DNA from: Bacillota bacterium
Lineage (GTDB): Bacteria > Bacillota_I > Bacilli_A > MOL361 > Turicibacteraceae
NCBI GenBank assembly: GCA_003486705.1
Contig: DNGE01000173.1
Coordinates: 45,542-69,398 of the forward strand
Reading direction: 5' to 3'
DNA: 23,857 bases
A model generated the notes under the pieces. The model made no database searches. It had not been told where the DNA came from and was given only the letters and a program-made list of their open reading frames with translations. Both the position numbers and the translations under genes were made by a program. Shown here in pieces: positions 7,995 to 16,725 of this stretch (the first letter of the stretch is position 1; every line of letters begins with the position of its first letter).

Positions 7995-10379
7995 ATGCTA
8001 ATTGCTGAAGTCGTTGTCGATATAAAAAATAAGGCGGTTGATCGTGTGTTTGATTACGCTATTCCATCTGAATTAGCACATGTCATTCAAGCGGGTTCTC
8101 GTGTTTTGGTTCCTTTTGGACCACGCACTATTTCAGGATTTGTTATTCAAATTAAAAATGAAAGCGAGCATGCTAAATTACGCCCGATTAAAGAAGTGTT
8201 GGACATTGTTCCGATTTTAAATGATGAGTTACGATCGCTTGGGATGTTGTTGTCTAAAGAAACAGGAAGCACAATGATTCAGTGTTTCGAGGCCATGATT
8301 CCAAATGCAATGCGTTCAAAATATAAAAAGAAATTATTAAAGTTAACACAAGCAGTCTTGCCTGAATTAGAATCGTTATTTTTAAATACGGAGTTAATCG
8401 ATTTTGATGTTGTACCAAAGACGCTCTTATCAAGTGTGAAAAAGGCCGTTGAATTAAAACAACTAGAAGTTATTTATGAAGCTAAAGATGCGCTTGGTAA
8501 AAAGATGGTTAAATATTTAGCTTTAACAGAAGAATTTAATAGTTTGATTCAAAACATAAACCTAAATCGAGCACCGAAACAATTAGTGTTAGTCGACTAT
8601 TTAAAAGAAGCAACACATCCAGTGGATAAACAGACGGTGTTTCAAACATTGCAACTGAATCAAAGTCATGTCAAGCCGTTAATTGATAAAGGATTGGTTC
8701 AAGAATTTGAAGTGGAGGCATATCGGGATCCCTTTAAAAATGTCGAGGTTAAAAAAAGTACCGCCTTTGTGTTAAATGAAGAACAAGCGCAAGCGGTTGA
8801 TGCCGTCGTGAATGCGTATAGCCAACAATTGAATCAAACCTTTTTATTACATGGGGTAACTGGAAGCGGGAAAACGGAAGTATATTTACAAATTATTGAT
8901 TCCGTTATTGCGCAAGAGAAGCAAGCGATTATGCTTGTGCCTGAAATTGCTTTAACACCACAAATTGCCTCACGCTTTAAAAATCGATTTGGGAATGCCG
9001 TTGCGGTTTTACATAGTGGGTTATCGATGGGTGAGAAGTATGATGAATGGCGAAAAATATTAAAAGGGGAAGTGAGCATTGTCGTCGGGGCACGCTCCGC
9101 AATTTTTGCTCCGTTTAAGCAACTCGGTGTGATTATCGTCGATGAAGAACATGAATCAACGTATAAACAAGAAGAGGCACCGCGTTATCACGCGATTGAA
9201 GTGGCGAAATTACGCGCATCGTATCATAAATGTCCGCTTGTTTTAGGAAGTGCGACTCCTTCACTTGAAACGTTTGCACGCGCCAAAAAAGGGGTTTATC
9301 ACTTGCTGACTTTATCACAGCGCGCAGTAAAATCAGCTATTTTACCGACGGTCAAACTGATTGATATGAAAGCTGTTAGCGCGGATGAATCTCACTTAAT
9401 TATTTCACATGAACTCGGAATGGCCATTGATGATCGTATGCAAAATAATGAACAAGTTGTGTTATTGTTAAATCGCCGTGGATATTCAAATTTCTTGCAG
9501 TGTCGCGAGTGCGGGGATGTTGTGACCTGCCCGAATTGCGATGTGTCGTTAACGTATCATAAACCGAATGCTGCGTTAAAATGTCATTATTGTAGCTTTG
9601 AAATGCCTGTTATTAAAAAGTGTCCAAAATGCGAAACAGAAGGCTTACGCTTTTTTGGACAAGGTACACAAAAAGTTGAAGAACACTTGCAGGAGCGATT
9701 CCCAAGCGCCCGCATTATGCGAATGGACGTCGATACGACGTCTAAAAAAGGCTCGCATCAAGCCTTGATTTCCGCCTTTGAACGCCGTGAGGCCGATATT
9801 TTACTCGGTACCCAAATGGTTGGAAAAGGATTGGATTTTCCACATGTGACACTCGTCGGAGTTATCGCGGCTGATTTATCACTGCATATCTCTGACTTTA
9901 GAGCCGCGGAACGCACATTCCAACTGTTAACCCAGGTCGCGGGACGCGCGGGGCGTCACGGAAACCGAGGAGAAGTGCTCATTCAAACGTTTAGCCCTGA
10001 CCATTATGCGTTGCAATGTGTTGTGAACCACGATTACTATAGTTTTTATGAAAAAGAGATGCAAGTCCGTCGACAATTTGGGTATCCACCTTATTATTAT
10101 TTAAGTACCGTATATTTGAGTAGCGAAGATTACAATGCGTTAATTATGGCATGTGATCGCGTTAATCAATATTTACGCCAATCTTTATCTAAAGCGTGTG
10201 TGATTGTCGGACCGACGATGCCGCATGTCGGTCGTGTGAATCAAAAATTTAGAATGTATTTTATGATTAAGTATAAAATTGAACCGAACATTAAACATAT
10301 CCTGACGCAACTTATGACGTATTTCCAAGAAGGATCGGTCAACGTATTTGTTGACTATTATCCAAATCATTTTAGCTAA
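7995..10379 (+). CDS. priA: Primosomal protein PriA, replication restart helicase
   Basis: The protein has 794 residues, the usual length. The N-terminal 3'-DNA-binding domain starts MLIAEVVVDI. The superfamily 2 helicase core has Walker A GVTGSGKT (287-294), the DEEH box (383-386), and GSATPS (419-424). Eight cysteines at about 503, 506, 512, 515, 530, 533, 543 and 546 form the two zinc-binding clusters that sit inside the helicase core of PriA. The second RecA lobe contains LLGTQMVGKGLDFPHV and QVAGRAGR. PriA recognises stalled forks and reloads the replicative helicase. The ATG at 7995 follows GGGGTGAG. In Bacillus it is followed by def and fmt; here the downstream neighbours are two minus-strand genes. 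Confidence 0.97.
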   Translation: MLIAEVVVDIKNKAVDRVFDYAIPSELAHVIQAGSRVLVPFGPRTISGFVIQIKNESEHAKLRPIKEVLDIVPILNDELRSLGMLLSKETGSTMIQCFEAMIPNAMRSKYKKKLLKLTQAVLPELESLFLNTELIDFDVVPKTLLSSVKKAVELKQLEVIYEAKDALGKKMVKYLALTEEFNSLIQNINLNRAPKQLVLVDYLKEATHPVDKQTVFQTLQLNQSHVKPLIDKGLVQEFEVEAYRDPFKNVEVKKSTAFVLNEEQAQAVDAVVNAYSQQLNQTFLLHGVTGSGKTEVYLQIIDSVIAQEKQAIMLVPEIALTPQIASRFKNRFGNAVAVLHSGLSMGEKYDEWRKILKGEVSIVVGARSAIFAPFKQLGVIIVDEEHESTYKQEEAPRYHAIEVAKLRASYHKCPLVLGSATPSLETFARAKKGVYHLLTLSQRAVKSAILPTVKLIDMKAVSADESHLIISHELGMAIDDRMQNNEQVVLLLNRRGYSNFLQCRECGDVVTCPNCDVSLTYHKPNAALKCHYCSFEMPVIKKCPKCETEGLRFFGQGTQKVEEHLQERFPSARIMRMDVDTTSKKGSHQALISAFERREADILLGTQMVGKGLDFPHVTLVGVIAADLSLHISDFRAAERTFQLLTQVAGRAGRHGNRGEVLIQTFSPDHYALQCVVNHDYYSFYEKEMQVRRQFGYPPYYYLSTVYLSSEDYNALIMACDRVNQYLRQSLSKACVIVGPTMPHVGRVNQKFRMYFMIKYKIEPNIKHILTQLMTYFQEGSVNVFVDYYPNHFS

Positions 10380-10381
10380 AC

Positions 10382-10420
10382 AAAAGGCTGATTTTCCATG
10401 TACGGTTAATCAGCCTTTTT
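10382..10420. terminator. Bidirectional terminator between priA and the hydrolase gene
   Basis: AAAAGGCTGATT (10382-10393) pairs with AATCAGCCTTTT (10408-10419), 14-base loop, with T runs on both strands. It overlaps the last codons of the minus-strand hydrolase gene. Confidence 0.85.
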
Positions 10421-11182
10421 AATAATATCTTTTAAAAATTGCGTATACGTTTGATGCAATGTCATTAATTCTTGTGATTCATAATAAAAATGACCCGATT
10501 CTATCAGTTCAAGCCAGTGCACATTACGATTTTTTAGCACCGATTTAAAATGGGCTAAGCTTTTTTTAGATACAAACTCATCCTGATGGCAATGCACAAT
10601 CAGCATAGGAATCTCAAGTTGTGAAATAGAATTTCGACCAAAAGCCATCAAATAAAATAAATCTAAATAGCGAGGCACCCATTTAAAATACGTTAGCAGA
10701 TGATCCGTTGTCACACTATAACTTTTTTTCATCGCCACGGCATATACATCATGCTGATCAATTCGATTAAGTGCAACCTTTAACCCACAAGTTGCACCTC
10801 GGAGCGTACAGTGAATATAAAGCGGAGAAGCAATTAAAATCATGCCCAAAATCTGCTCTTTATTTTTAACATAAGCATCAATTGCCAATAATGTCCCCAT
10901 CGAATGTCCAACGAAGATAATGTGTTGATATGTTTTGCGAAGTGTTTTTAAGGTGTCCTCAACATGAGCCATCCACTCATAACGCGAAGCTTTTGCAAAT
11001 GTTTCACCACTGTGACCGTGTCCTGGTAAGAGAAGCGCATAAGTGCTAATATTTAACTCATTTGCAAGATGGGCCATCTGTTTAAATTGATTAGGGCTTT
11101 CTAGAATGCCGTGAATAAATAACATAACCATTTGACTGTTTGGAACATGGTAGTGAAACGGTAAGTGCTGATGATTTGTCAT
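10406..11182 (-). CDS. Alpha/beta hydrolase (lipase/carboxylesterase type)
   Basis: The protein has 258 residues from the chosen start. Counted from the upstream ATG at 11191, the oxyanion-hole motif HGILESP is at 27-33, the nucleophile elbow GHSMG at 95-99 (Ser97), the acid in CHQDEF (Asp204) and the catalytic histidine in ESGHFYY (His234). The full Ser-Asp-His triad makes it an active hydrolase of the monoglyceride lipase/carboxylesterase type; the substrate is unknown. No signal peptide is seen, so it acts in the cytosol. Start choice: AAAGGAG lies one base before the ATG at 11191 but 10 bases before the ATG at 11182, so the latter (MTNHQHLP) is preferred. It is the second gene of a two-gene minus-strand operon, the spacer holding its ribosome binding site. 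Confidence 0.88.
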   Translation of the reverse strand: MTNHQHLPFHYHVPNSQMVMLFIHGILESPNQFKQMAHLANELNISTYALLLPGHGHSGETFAKASRYEWMAHVEDTLKTLRKTYQHIIFVGHSMGTLLAIDAYVKNKEQILGMILIASPLYIHCTLRGATCGLKVALNRIDQHDVYAVAMKKSYSVTTDHLLTYFKWVPRYLDLFYLMAFGRNSISQLEIPMLIVHCHQDEFVSKKSLAHFKSVLKNRNVHWLELIESGHFYYESQELMTLHQTYTQFLKDIIKKAD

Positions 11183-11197
11183 GACAATCATACTCCT

Positions 11198-11653
11198 TTA
11201 AATTCTTAATTCGATTAAAGTAGGCATCTGTTCATTTAGATAAGCGAGTGTGCTAACATTTAGTTCAGTACTTGTTAAGCATAGGTGCTCCGGTGTTTTA
11301 TACTCATCTAACCAGATAGAACCGATGTAAATAACTGAGTTGGGTTTTAAATGTTTATTTAAATAGTCAATGAGTTGTTGTGCTCGTCTATCCGTATAAC
11401 GATAATTTATTTCATAATAATGCGGTGCTTGAATATAATAGGTCAGGTTATCCTCTTCTAAACTGTCATAAATTTGTAGTTCATCCAAATCGTCTTCCTG
11501 TTCATAGATTTCGATGACGTCGTTTGGATCAATTTCAAATTCAGGGGGAATTAATCCACGTATTTTAGCTTCTAAAGCGGACATAAACACGGGATGGCTT
11601 AAGTCTAAAGTAGGTAATGGATAAGGTGCGGCAATAAATAATAGATGGCTCAT
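11198..11653 (-). CDS. Uncharacterised 151-residue protein cotranscribed with the hydrolase
   Basis: I do not recognise this family. The protein is acidic (stretches EIYEQEDDLDELQIYDSLEEDN) and rich in Tyr, Leu and Ile, with no signal peptide or membrane segment. An N-terminal strand (HLLFIAAPYPLP) and alternating strand and helix patterns suggest a small folded cytosolic domain. The gene is real: GAGGAGT precedes the ATG at good spacing, and codon use matches its neighbours. The stop lies just upstream of the hydrolase ribosome binding site, so the two are expressed together. The partner suggests a linked role, but nothing in the sequence says what. Confidence 0.7.
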   Translation of the reverse strand: MSHLLFIAAPYPLPTLDLSHPVFMSALEAKIRGLIPPEFEIDPNDVIEIYEQEDDLDELQIYDSLEEDNLTYYIQAPHYYEINYRYTDRRAQQLIDYLNKHLKPNSVIYIGSIWLDEYKTPEHLCLTSTELNVSTLAYLNEQMPTLIELRI

Positions 11654-11785
11654 TCATCAGACTCCTCATTTATAACGTAACGTCAGTTCAAGTTTCTACA
11701 ATGAAGTATAACATATTTTGGTAAAAATTATGGGGGCGTTTTTTAAATTTGAACGGAGTGGCGAGAAAAAAGAAAAAATATTAAA

Positions 11786-11816
11786 AGTTATGGTAAAATG
11801 GAAATAGTTATGGTAA
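11786..11816 (+). repeat. Two direct repeats AGTTATGGTAA 20 bases apart, resembling tandem extended -10 boxes
   Basis: The 11-mer AGTTATGGTAA occurs at 11786-11796 and again at 11806-11816. Each contains TGGTAA, continuing as TGGTAAAAT and TGGTAATAAT, which look like TGn-extended -10 boxes for plus-strand transcription towards fmt, about 130-150 bases downstream. They may be two promoters or an operator pair about two helix turns apart. Confidence 0.45.
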
Positions 11817-11943
11817 TAATAAGAATAGTCGAAAAGCGTGCTTTATATGAATAATCGTTAATGTTCGTTAAGAAGACCTGAACTTGTCATAAACAAGTAT
11901 AAATAGATTTCTTTTTTAATCTCGTGTATGAAGGAGTGTTTAC

Positions 11944-12876
11944 ATGACACGTGTCGTATTTATGGGAACGCCTGATTTTTCGGTTCCAGTATTAGAAACT
12001 TTAATTAAAGATGGTTATGATGTTGTCGGGGTTGTGACGCAGCCCGATCGTCCGGTTGGACGAAAACGTGTCTTAACACCGACGCCAGTTAAAGCTAAAG
12101 CATTAGAGAATGAAATTCCTGTTTTTCAACCTGAAAAAATAAAGGACAATTATGATCAAGTCTTAGCTTGGCAACCTGACATCATTATCACAGCAGCATT
12201 TGGTCAAATCATTCCAAAGATCTTATTAGATGCACCAAAACATGGATGTGTTAATGTCCATGCCTCATTGTTACCAAAATATCGTGGGGGTGCACCGATT
12301 CATAAATCGATTATTGATGGTGAAAAAGAAACAGGTGTCACAATCATGTATATGGATGTGAAAATGGACACGGGTGATATGATTTCAAAAGTTGTCGTGC
12401 CAATTGAAGAACAAGATCATGTTGGTAGTATGTTTGAGAAATTAAGCGTTGCAGGTGCAGCCTTATTATCTGAGACATTGCCTAAATTATTAGCCGGTGA
12501 GATTGAGGCAGAGCCACAAAATCATGAGGAAGCGACATTTGCTTGGAACATTAAACGTGAAGATGAATTAATTGATTGGTACAAACCAGCGCAACAAATT
12601 TACAATCAAATTCGTGGTCTACATCCTTGGCCAGTTGCCTATACAACGCTTGACGATGTCGCAATGAAAATCTGGTGGGGTGAGTTAAACAATACGTTAT
12701 ACGACGCCGAACCAGGAAGCATTGTTAAAATCGAAAAAGATGGATTTGTGGTGGCATGCGGTGACCATGCAGGAATCAAAATCACAGATGTTCAAATCTC
12801 AGGTAAAAAACGTATGGATGTTAGAAGTTTATTAAACGGAACACATCCAATCGAAGTTGGAAAAAAATTAGGATAA
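11944..12876 (+). CDS. fmt: Methionyl-tRNA formyltransferase
   Basis: The protein has 310 residues, standard length. The start MTRVVFMGTPDFSVPVL and the catalytic triad Asn104, His106 and Asp142, with the formyl-folate site HASLLPKYRGGAPIH (106-120), are diagnostic. Residues about 205-310 are the C-terminal tRNA-binding domain (LHPWPVAYT). It formylates initiator Met-tRNA with 10-formyl-tetrahydrofolate. The ATG at 11944 follows GAAGGAGTG. Its usual partner def is not beside it, although peptide deformylase must exist elsewhere. The gene is monocistronic or weakly coupled to ppiB. Confidence 0.97.
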   Translation: MTRVVFMGTPDFSVPVLETLIKDGYDVVGVVTQPDRPVGRKRVLTPTPVKAKALENEIPVFQPEKIKDNYDQVLAWQPDIIITAAFGQIIPKILLDAPKHGCVNVHASLLPKYRGGAPIHKSIIDGEKETGVTIMYMDVKMDTGDMISKVVVPIEEQDHVGSMFEKLSVAGAALLSETLPKLLAGEIEAEPQNHEEATFAWNIKREDELIDWYKPAQQIYNQIRGLHPWPVAYTTLDDVAMKIWWGELNNTLYDAEPGSIVKIEKDGFVVACGDHAGIKITDVQISGKKRMDVRSLLNGTHPIEVGKKLG

Positions 12877-12877
12877 A

Positions 12878-12960
12878 CGCATTGTAAGCATGAGAAATAG
12901 GTTTTAATTATTTATGAGACATAGCGTGCTAGTATATTTAAGCACAGGCTACTTGCAATG
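12878..12960 (+). promoter_or_regulatory. Possible structured spacer or promoter before ppiB
   Basis: The fmt-ppiB gap holds GTGCT (12926-12930) pairing with AGCAC (12941-12945) around TATATT (12933-12938). CATTGTAAG at about 12880 can pair with CTTGCAATG at 12952-12960, allowing one G-T pair, enclosing the whole spacer. TATATT may be a -10 box. The structure may be chance in such AT-rich DNA. Confidence 0.25.
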
Positions 12961-12984
12961 AATCATCATATAGGAGGAATAAAC

Positions 12985-13539
12985 ATGGCAGCATATAATG
13001 GACAAACAGCATATTCAAAAGAAAGTAACCCAGTCGTAACAATTGAAATGGAAAACGGAGGGGTTATGAAAATCGAATTATACCCTGAAGTTGCACCAAA
13101 CACAGTAAACAACTTTATTTCATTAGTAAACAAAGGATTCTATAACGGTGTTGTTTTCCACCGCGTTATCCGTAGTTTCATGATTCAAGGTGGAGACCCT
13201 GAAGGACGTGGAACAGGTGGACCTGGTTACTCAATTAAAGGTGAATTCTCAGGAAACGGATTTGAAAACAACTTAATTCATGAGCGCGGAGTTATCTCAA
13301 TGGCACGTACAATGGCGCCAAACTCAGCAGGTTCACAATTCTTTATCATGCATAAAAACTCTCCACATTTAGATGGACAATACGCTGGATTCGGTCGTTT
13401 AGTTGAAGGAATTGAAGTATTAGATGCCATTGCATCTGTTGAATGTAATCATTTAGACCAACCAGTGATTGGACAAATGATGAAAACTGTAACAGTGGAT
13501 ACAAAAGGTGTAGAATATCCTGAACCAGCTAAAGCTTAA
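12985..13539 (+). CDS. ppiB: Cyclophilin-type peptidyl-prolyl cis-trans isomerase
   Basis: The protein has 184 residues. It has the cyclophilin core: VVFHRVI (His59, Arg60 at the active site), MIQGGDPEGRGTGGPGY (66-82), SMARTMAPNSAGSQFFI, and the tail motif YAGFGRLVEG. It speeds proline isomerisation during folding in the cytosol; no signal peptide or lipobox is present. The frame is open from an ATG at 12958, but AGGAGG at 12972-12977 clearly serves the ATG at 12985, which gives the usual N-terminus. A strong terminator follows the stop. Codons are rich in highly used forms (AAC, GGA, TTC), suggesting strong expression. Confidence 0.95.
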   Translation: MAAYNGQTAYSKESNPVVTIEMENGGVMKIELYPEVAPNTVNNFISLVNKGFYNGVVFHRVIRSFMIQGGDPEGRGTGGPGYSIKGEFSGNGFENNLIHERGVISMARTMAPNSAGSQFFIMHKNSPHLDGQYAGFGRLVEGIEVLDAIASVECNHLDQPVIGQMMKTVTVDTKGVEYPEPAKA

Positions 13540-13555
13540 TCACGGTCATATTATT

Positions 13556-13580
13556 AAAAAGGGTCGCTGACCCTTTTTTT
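13556..13580 (+). terminator. Intrinsic terminator of ppiB
   Basis: AAAAAGGGTC (13556-13565), loop GCT and GACCC (13569-13573) followed by seven T form a compact terminator 17 bases after the stop. Confidence 0.88.
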
Positions 13581-13798
13581 ATTTGCTTAAATGTCTACTT
13601 AGCTCTTTTAACATGATTTTGTGGTTCGTCAAAAATAAAAGTGGTTTGACCGAAAAGAGATAAAAAAATTAGCTAACGTTCATTTTTTTTGTGTTATTCT
13701 TAAACGTTGTGTCATAATGTTGGGCATTGATTATATGGTCATAAAATAAAATTAATGGTAATATTATACTAAACTAATTTCTACAAGGGGGAGATGTT

Positions 13799-14719
13799 GT
13801 GAGTAGCTACGCTTTAAATGAGGAGCACTTAAATGAGAACGAAACAAAAGAAAGTTCAGTGATTAACGTATTTACTAAAGTTTGCAAGGGGAAAGGCTTA
13901 ACAGCCAACCAGTTAAAATGGATTGCGATTATTACGATGTTTTTTGATCATTTTGCAGCGAGTATTTTAACGTATTTTCAAAGTAACGCATCACTGTCAC
14001 AAACACAATTTATGTGGTTAGAACTAGCCGTTGTCATTTTAAGAACGTGTGGTCGGGTTGCATTTCCAATCTTCGCCTTTTTAATCGTAAATGGATTTTT
14101 TCATACATCAAATAAGAAAAAATATTTATTACGCTTAACACTCTTTGCATTTATTTCAGAACCATTTTTTGATTTTGGACTATTCAATGGTTGGTTTGTT
14201 TTAAATTACCAAAATGTCTTTTTTACACTAGCATTAGGTCTTGGAGCTATTTGGTGTTATGACGAGCTAAAAAATAAAGGGGTGCTACTCAAAATAATAG
14301 GGACATTTATTGTACTCGGTATTGGACTCTTTTCATCTTTTCTAAGAACCGATTATGATATTTATGGCATTCTCATTATCTTTTTTATGTATTTATTTTT
14401 CTATGATTTCAAGCGATTAGCCATTTCAATCGTATTGCTTAATTTGGGTATTTTTTATCCATACTTTTTTATTTGGAATAATATACCTCTTTATTATGGT
14501 GGCTTAGATTTCACTGCAACAGGTGGAGTTGTATTACAATTACTTATTTATATCATGCATAATGCCCAATTCTTATCCGTGCTAGCTTTACCAATCCTTT
14601 ATCATTACAACGGAGAAAAAGGAAAGCAAATGAATAAATATGTGTTTTATGCCTTTTATCCGATCCATATCTTCTTCCTTGGACTGCTGTATCAACTCAT
14701 AATCTATTTACAAAAATAA
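13799..14719 (+). CDS. TraX-family integral membrane protein
   Basis: The protein has 306 residues with a hydrophilic, acidic N-terminus of about 35 residues followed by some eight hydrophobic segments. The family signature appears at the first segment (LKWIAIITMFFDHFAAS) and the second (RTCGRVAFPIFAFLIVNGFF), with the conserved Arg and Pro. TraX was named for the plasmid F pilin N-acetylase and is related to membrane acyltransferases. Most chromosomal Firmicutes members have no known substrate, so acylation of a surface protein or glycan is only inferred. The start is GTG at 13799, supported by AAGGGGGAG. A TATACT box at 13765-13770 lies 28 bases upstream with a poor -35. It stands alone between two terminators, with no conjugation genes around. 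Confidence 0.85.
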   Translation: MSSYALNEEHLNENETKESSVINVFTKVCKGKGLTANQLKWIAIITMFFDHFAASILTYFQSNASLSQTQFMWLELAVVILRTCGRVAFPIFAFLIVNGFFHTSNKKKYLLRLTLFAFISEPFFDFGLFNGWFVLNYQNVFFTLALGLGAIWCYDELKNKGVLLKIIGTFIVLGIGLFSSFLRTDYDIYGILIIFFMYLFFYDFKRLAISIVLLNLGIFYPYFFIWNNIPLYYGGLDFTATGGVVLQLLIYIMHNAQFLSVLALPILYHYNGEKGKQMNKYVFYAFYPIHIFFLGLLYQLIIYLQK

Positions 14720-14745
14720 AAAAGTGGAGGATCCACTTTTTTTTT
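14719..14745 (+). terminator. Intrinsic terminator of the TraX-family gene
   Basis: AAAGTGGA (14721-14728), loop GGA and TCCACTTT (14732-14739), followed by further T to 14745, begins directly at the stop codon. Confidence 0.85.
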
Positions 14746-14832
14746 GTCTTTATATCACGTTAGAATTATCATTTTATCAATTTTGCTCATAATAAAAGTG
14801 GACTAAAAGAATAGTTAAGCGTTTTAATCATA

Positions 14833-14854
14833 AAAAGTAGAGTTTACTACTTTT
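14833..14854 (+). promoter_or_regulatory. Hairpin upstream of the cvfB promoter
   Basis: AAAAGTAG (14833-14840), loop AGTTTA and CTACTTTT (14847-14854) form a perfect 8-bp stem about 20 bases before the -10 box. It could be a second, weaker terminator shielding cvfB or an operator. The T tract is short, which argues against efficient termination. Confidence 0.4.
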
Positions 14855-14870
14855 AACTAAAAATTCCTCA

Positions 14871-14879
14871 TGATATAAT
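14871..14879 (+). promoter_or_regulatory. Extended -10 promoter of cvfB
   Basis: TGATATAAT has the TGn extension and a perfect -10, 41 bases upstream of the cvfB start. No good -35 is seen. Confidence 0.55.
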
Positions 14880-14920
14880 GAGTTGTTTTGAATTACATTT
14901 AAAGGAAAGAAAGTGATAAC

Positions 14921-15781
14921 ATGTTTGCAGGACAATACCGTAAATTAATTGTAGATCGTCAAACACCGTTAGGTTATATATTAAAAGATGAAATGGAAGA
15001 ATACTTTTTACATGAAGCTGAAGTGGTAGAGCCATTAGAAATTGGTTCATCGGTTGAAGCATTCTTATATTATGACTCTAAAAAACGTTTAACAGCTACA
15101 ATGCATAAACCAAAAATTACAGTCGATGAATTCGGTTGGGTTGAAGTGGTGGATCATAAAAATGAATTAGGGATTTTCGTTGATATTGGAATCAATAAGC
15201 ACATTTTAATTGCACCATCAGATTTACCTATTTACAAGCACCTATGGCCACAAATTGGAGATCGTGTTTATTGTAAATTAAAAGAATCTTTATCAAACTA
15301 TTTATTCGCTATTATTGCTCGACCAAGCGAATTTACAGATGTAAAAGAAGAAGCACCAAAAGAATTACATGGAAAAAAAGTGAATGCAACAGTCATCCGT
15401 ACTGGAAAAGTTGGAACGAATGTCATTACAGAAGAGGGTTATTTAGGATTCATTCATGAAAGTGAACGACGCGAAGAACCACGTCTTGGTGAAGTCATTG
15501 AAGGACGCGTTGTTCGCGTGAAGGAAAACGGAGAATTAAACATTTCTTTAATTCCTCAAAAAGAAATCTCAATTGTTGACGATTCAGATACAATCTTAGA
15601 TTATTTAACAACGCGTAATGGGGCAATGCCATTTACAGATAAATCGAATCCAGAAGAAATTAAACGCGTGTTTAAAATGAGTAAAGCCTCATTTAAACGT
15701 GCCTTAGGTCGTTTAATGAAAGAAGGAAAGGTGTATCAAGAAGGAGAATGGACTTACGCAAAAGAGGAGTCTGTAGAATAA
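14921..15781 (+). CDS. cvfB: S1-domain RNA-binding protein CvfB (YitL family)
   Basis: The protein has 286 residues, typical of the family. It has three OB-fold S1-like modules: residues about 3-65 (LGYILKDEMEEYFLH), 68-130 (WVEVVDHKNELGIFVDIGINKHILI) and 147-212 (GKKVNATVIRTGKVGTNVI and LGFIHESE). The C-terminal winged helix spans about 220-282 (TTRNGAMPFTDKSNPEEI, FKRALGRLMKEGKVYQ). In Staphylococcus aureus CvfB binds RNA and affects virulence gene expression. The ATG at 14921 has AAAGGA and AAAGTGATA upstream; the site is modest. No terminator separates it from the YitT gene 35 bases on, so readthrough is likely. Confidence 0.9.
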   Translation: MFAGQYRKLIVDRQTPLGYILKDEMEEYFLHEAEVVEPLEIGSSVEAFLYYDSKKRLTATMHKPKITVDEFGWVEVVDHKNELGIFVDIGINKHILIAPSDLPIYKHLWPQIGDRVYCKLKESLSNYLFAIIARPSEFTDVKEEAPKELHGKKVNATVIRTGKVGTNVITEEGYLGFIHESERREEPRLGEVIEGRVVRVKENGELNISLIPQKEISIVDDSDTILDYLTTRNGAMPFTDKSNPEEIKRVFKMSKASFKRALGRLMKEGKVYQEGEWTYAKEESVE

Positions 15782-15816
15782 TTTAATTTATTAGTTTGAG
15801 GAGGTTTCGGTTACCG

Positions 15817-16689
15817 ATGATGGATCTTAAAAATGAGGATTTGAAAATAAAGTTAAAAAATATTGGAAGTATTATTTTGGGAAGCATTATTTATGTTTTT
15901 GCCATTAATATGTTTATTGTACCAGCTGGTCTTTATACAGGTGGGGTAACCGGGATTGCTCAGTTAATTATCTTATTTGTGCAGCAAATGACAGGCTATG
16001 AAATAAGTCTTGGGGCCTTAACCTTTATCATGAACTTACCGTTATTAGTTTTAGCTTGGACCTCAATTAGTCGCCGCTTTGCTGTTTTAAGTATTATCGT
16101 CGTGGTTCTTCAGACGTTTTTATTAGAATTAATTCCACTTGGAAACTTTTCGGATGATATTTTACTGAATGGTGTATTTGGCGGATTACTCATCGGTGTT
16201 GGGGTTGGAATGATTTTAAAAGTCGGTGGTTCAAGTGGGGGAATGGATATTGTTTCACAGTATATTTCAATGAAATATAATGGTTCAGTTGGAACATATT
16301 CATTTGCGATTAACGTTGTCATTGTCTTAATTGCAGGTTTCACACAAAGTTGGGAAATTGCACTTTACACGATTATCAGTATCTACATTACATCGGTGTT
16401 AATTGATAAAATCCATACGATTCATAAAAACTTAACATTATATATTGTGACGACTAAAGAAGATGAAATGTGTCAAGCGATTCACGAACATTTATATCGC
16501 GGTATTACAGTGTTAGAAGGTCGTGGAGCATATACTAAACATAGTAAAAGTGTTTTAATGATCGTTTTATCTAGTTACGAAGTGTATGAAACATTAGAAG
16601 TGATTAAAGAAGTTGATGAACAGGCATTTACAAACGTTGTATCAAGTGAAATGGTACAAGGAAATTATGCTAAAAAGAAAATTAAATAA
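15817..16689 (+). CDS. YitT-family membrane protein with C-terminal DUF2179 domain, copy 1
   Basis: The protein has 290 residues. Five to six membrane helices fill about 15-200 with the family motifs MFIVPAGLYTGGVTGIAQL, NGVFGGLLIGVG and KVGGSSGGMDIVSQY. The cytosolic DUF2179 domain (about 205-285) has RGITVLEGRGAYT and FTNVVSSEMVQGNY. YitT proteins are widespread in Firmicutes and probably transporters, but no substrate is established. The frame is open from TTG at 15796, which overlaps the GAGGAGG site. The ATG at 15817, 12 bases after it, is the first sensible start. It probably shares a transcript with cvfB. A clearly homologous gene follows at 17199 with the same layout, apparently from an old duplication. 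Confidence 0.9.
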   Translation: MMDLKNEDLKIKLKNIGSIILGSIIYVFAINMFIVPAGLYTGGVTGIAQLIILFVQQMTGYEISLGALTFIMNLPLLVLAWTSISRRFAVLSIIVVVLQTFLLELIPLGNFSDDILLNGVFGGLLIGVGVGMILKVGGSSGGMDIVSQYISMKYNGSVGTYSFAINVVIVLIAGFTQSWEIALYTIISIYITSVLIDKIHTIHKNLTLYIVTTKEDEMCQAIHEHLYRGITVLEGRGAYTKHSKSVLMIVLSSYEVYETLEVIKEVDEQAFTNVVSSEMVQGNYAKKKIK

Positions 16690-16725
16690 AAAAATTCATT
16701 AAGACGCTTTATGACAAAATCAGAT

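Noticed and set aside
13799..14719. TraX-family gene as evidence for a conjugative element
   Set aside because: No relaxase, mating-pore or integrase genes are near; chromosomal TraX-like proteins are common in Firmicutes.
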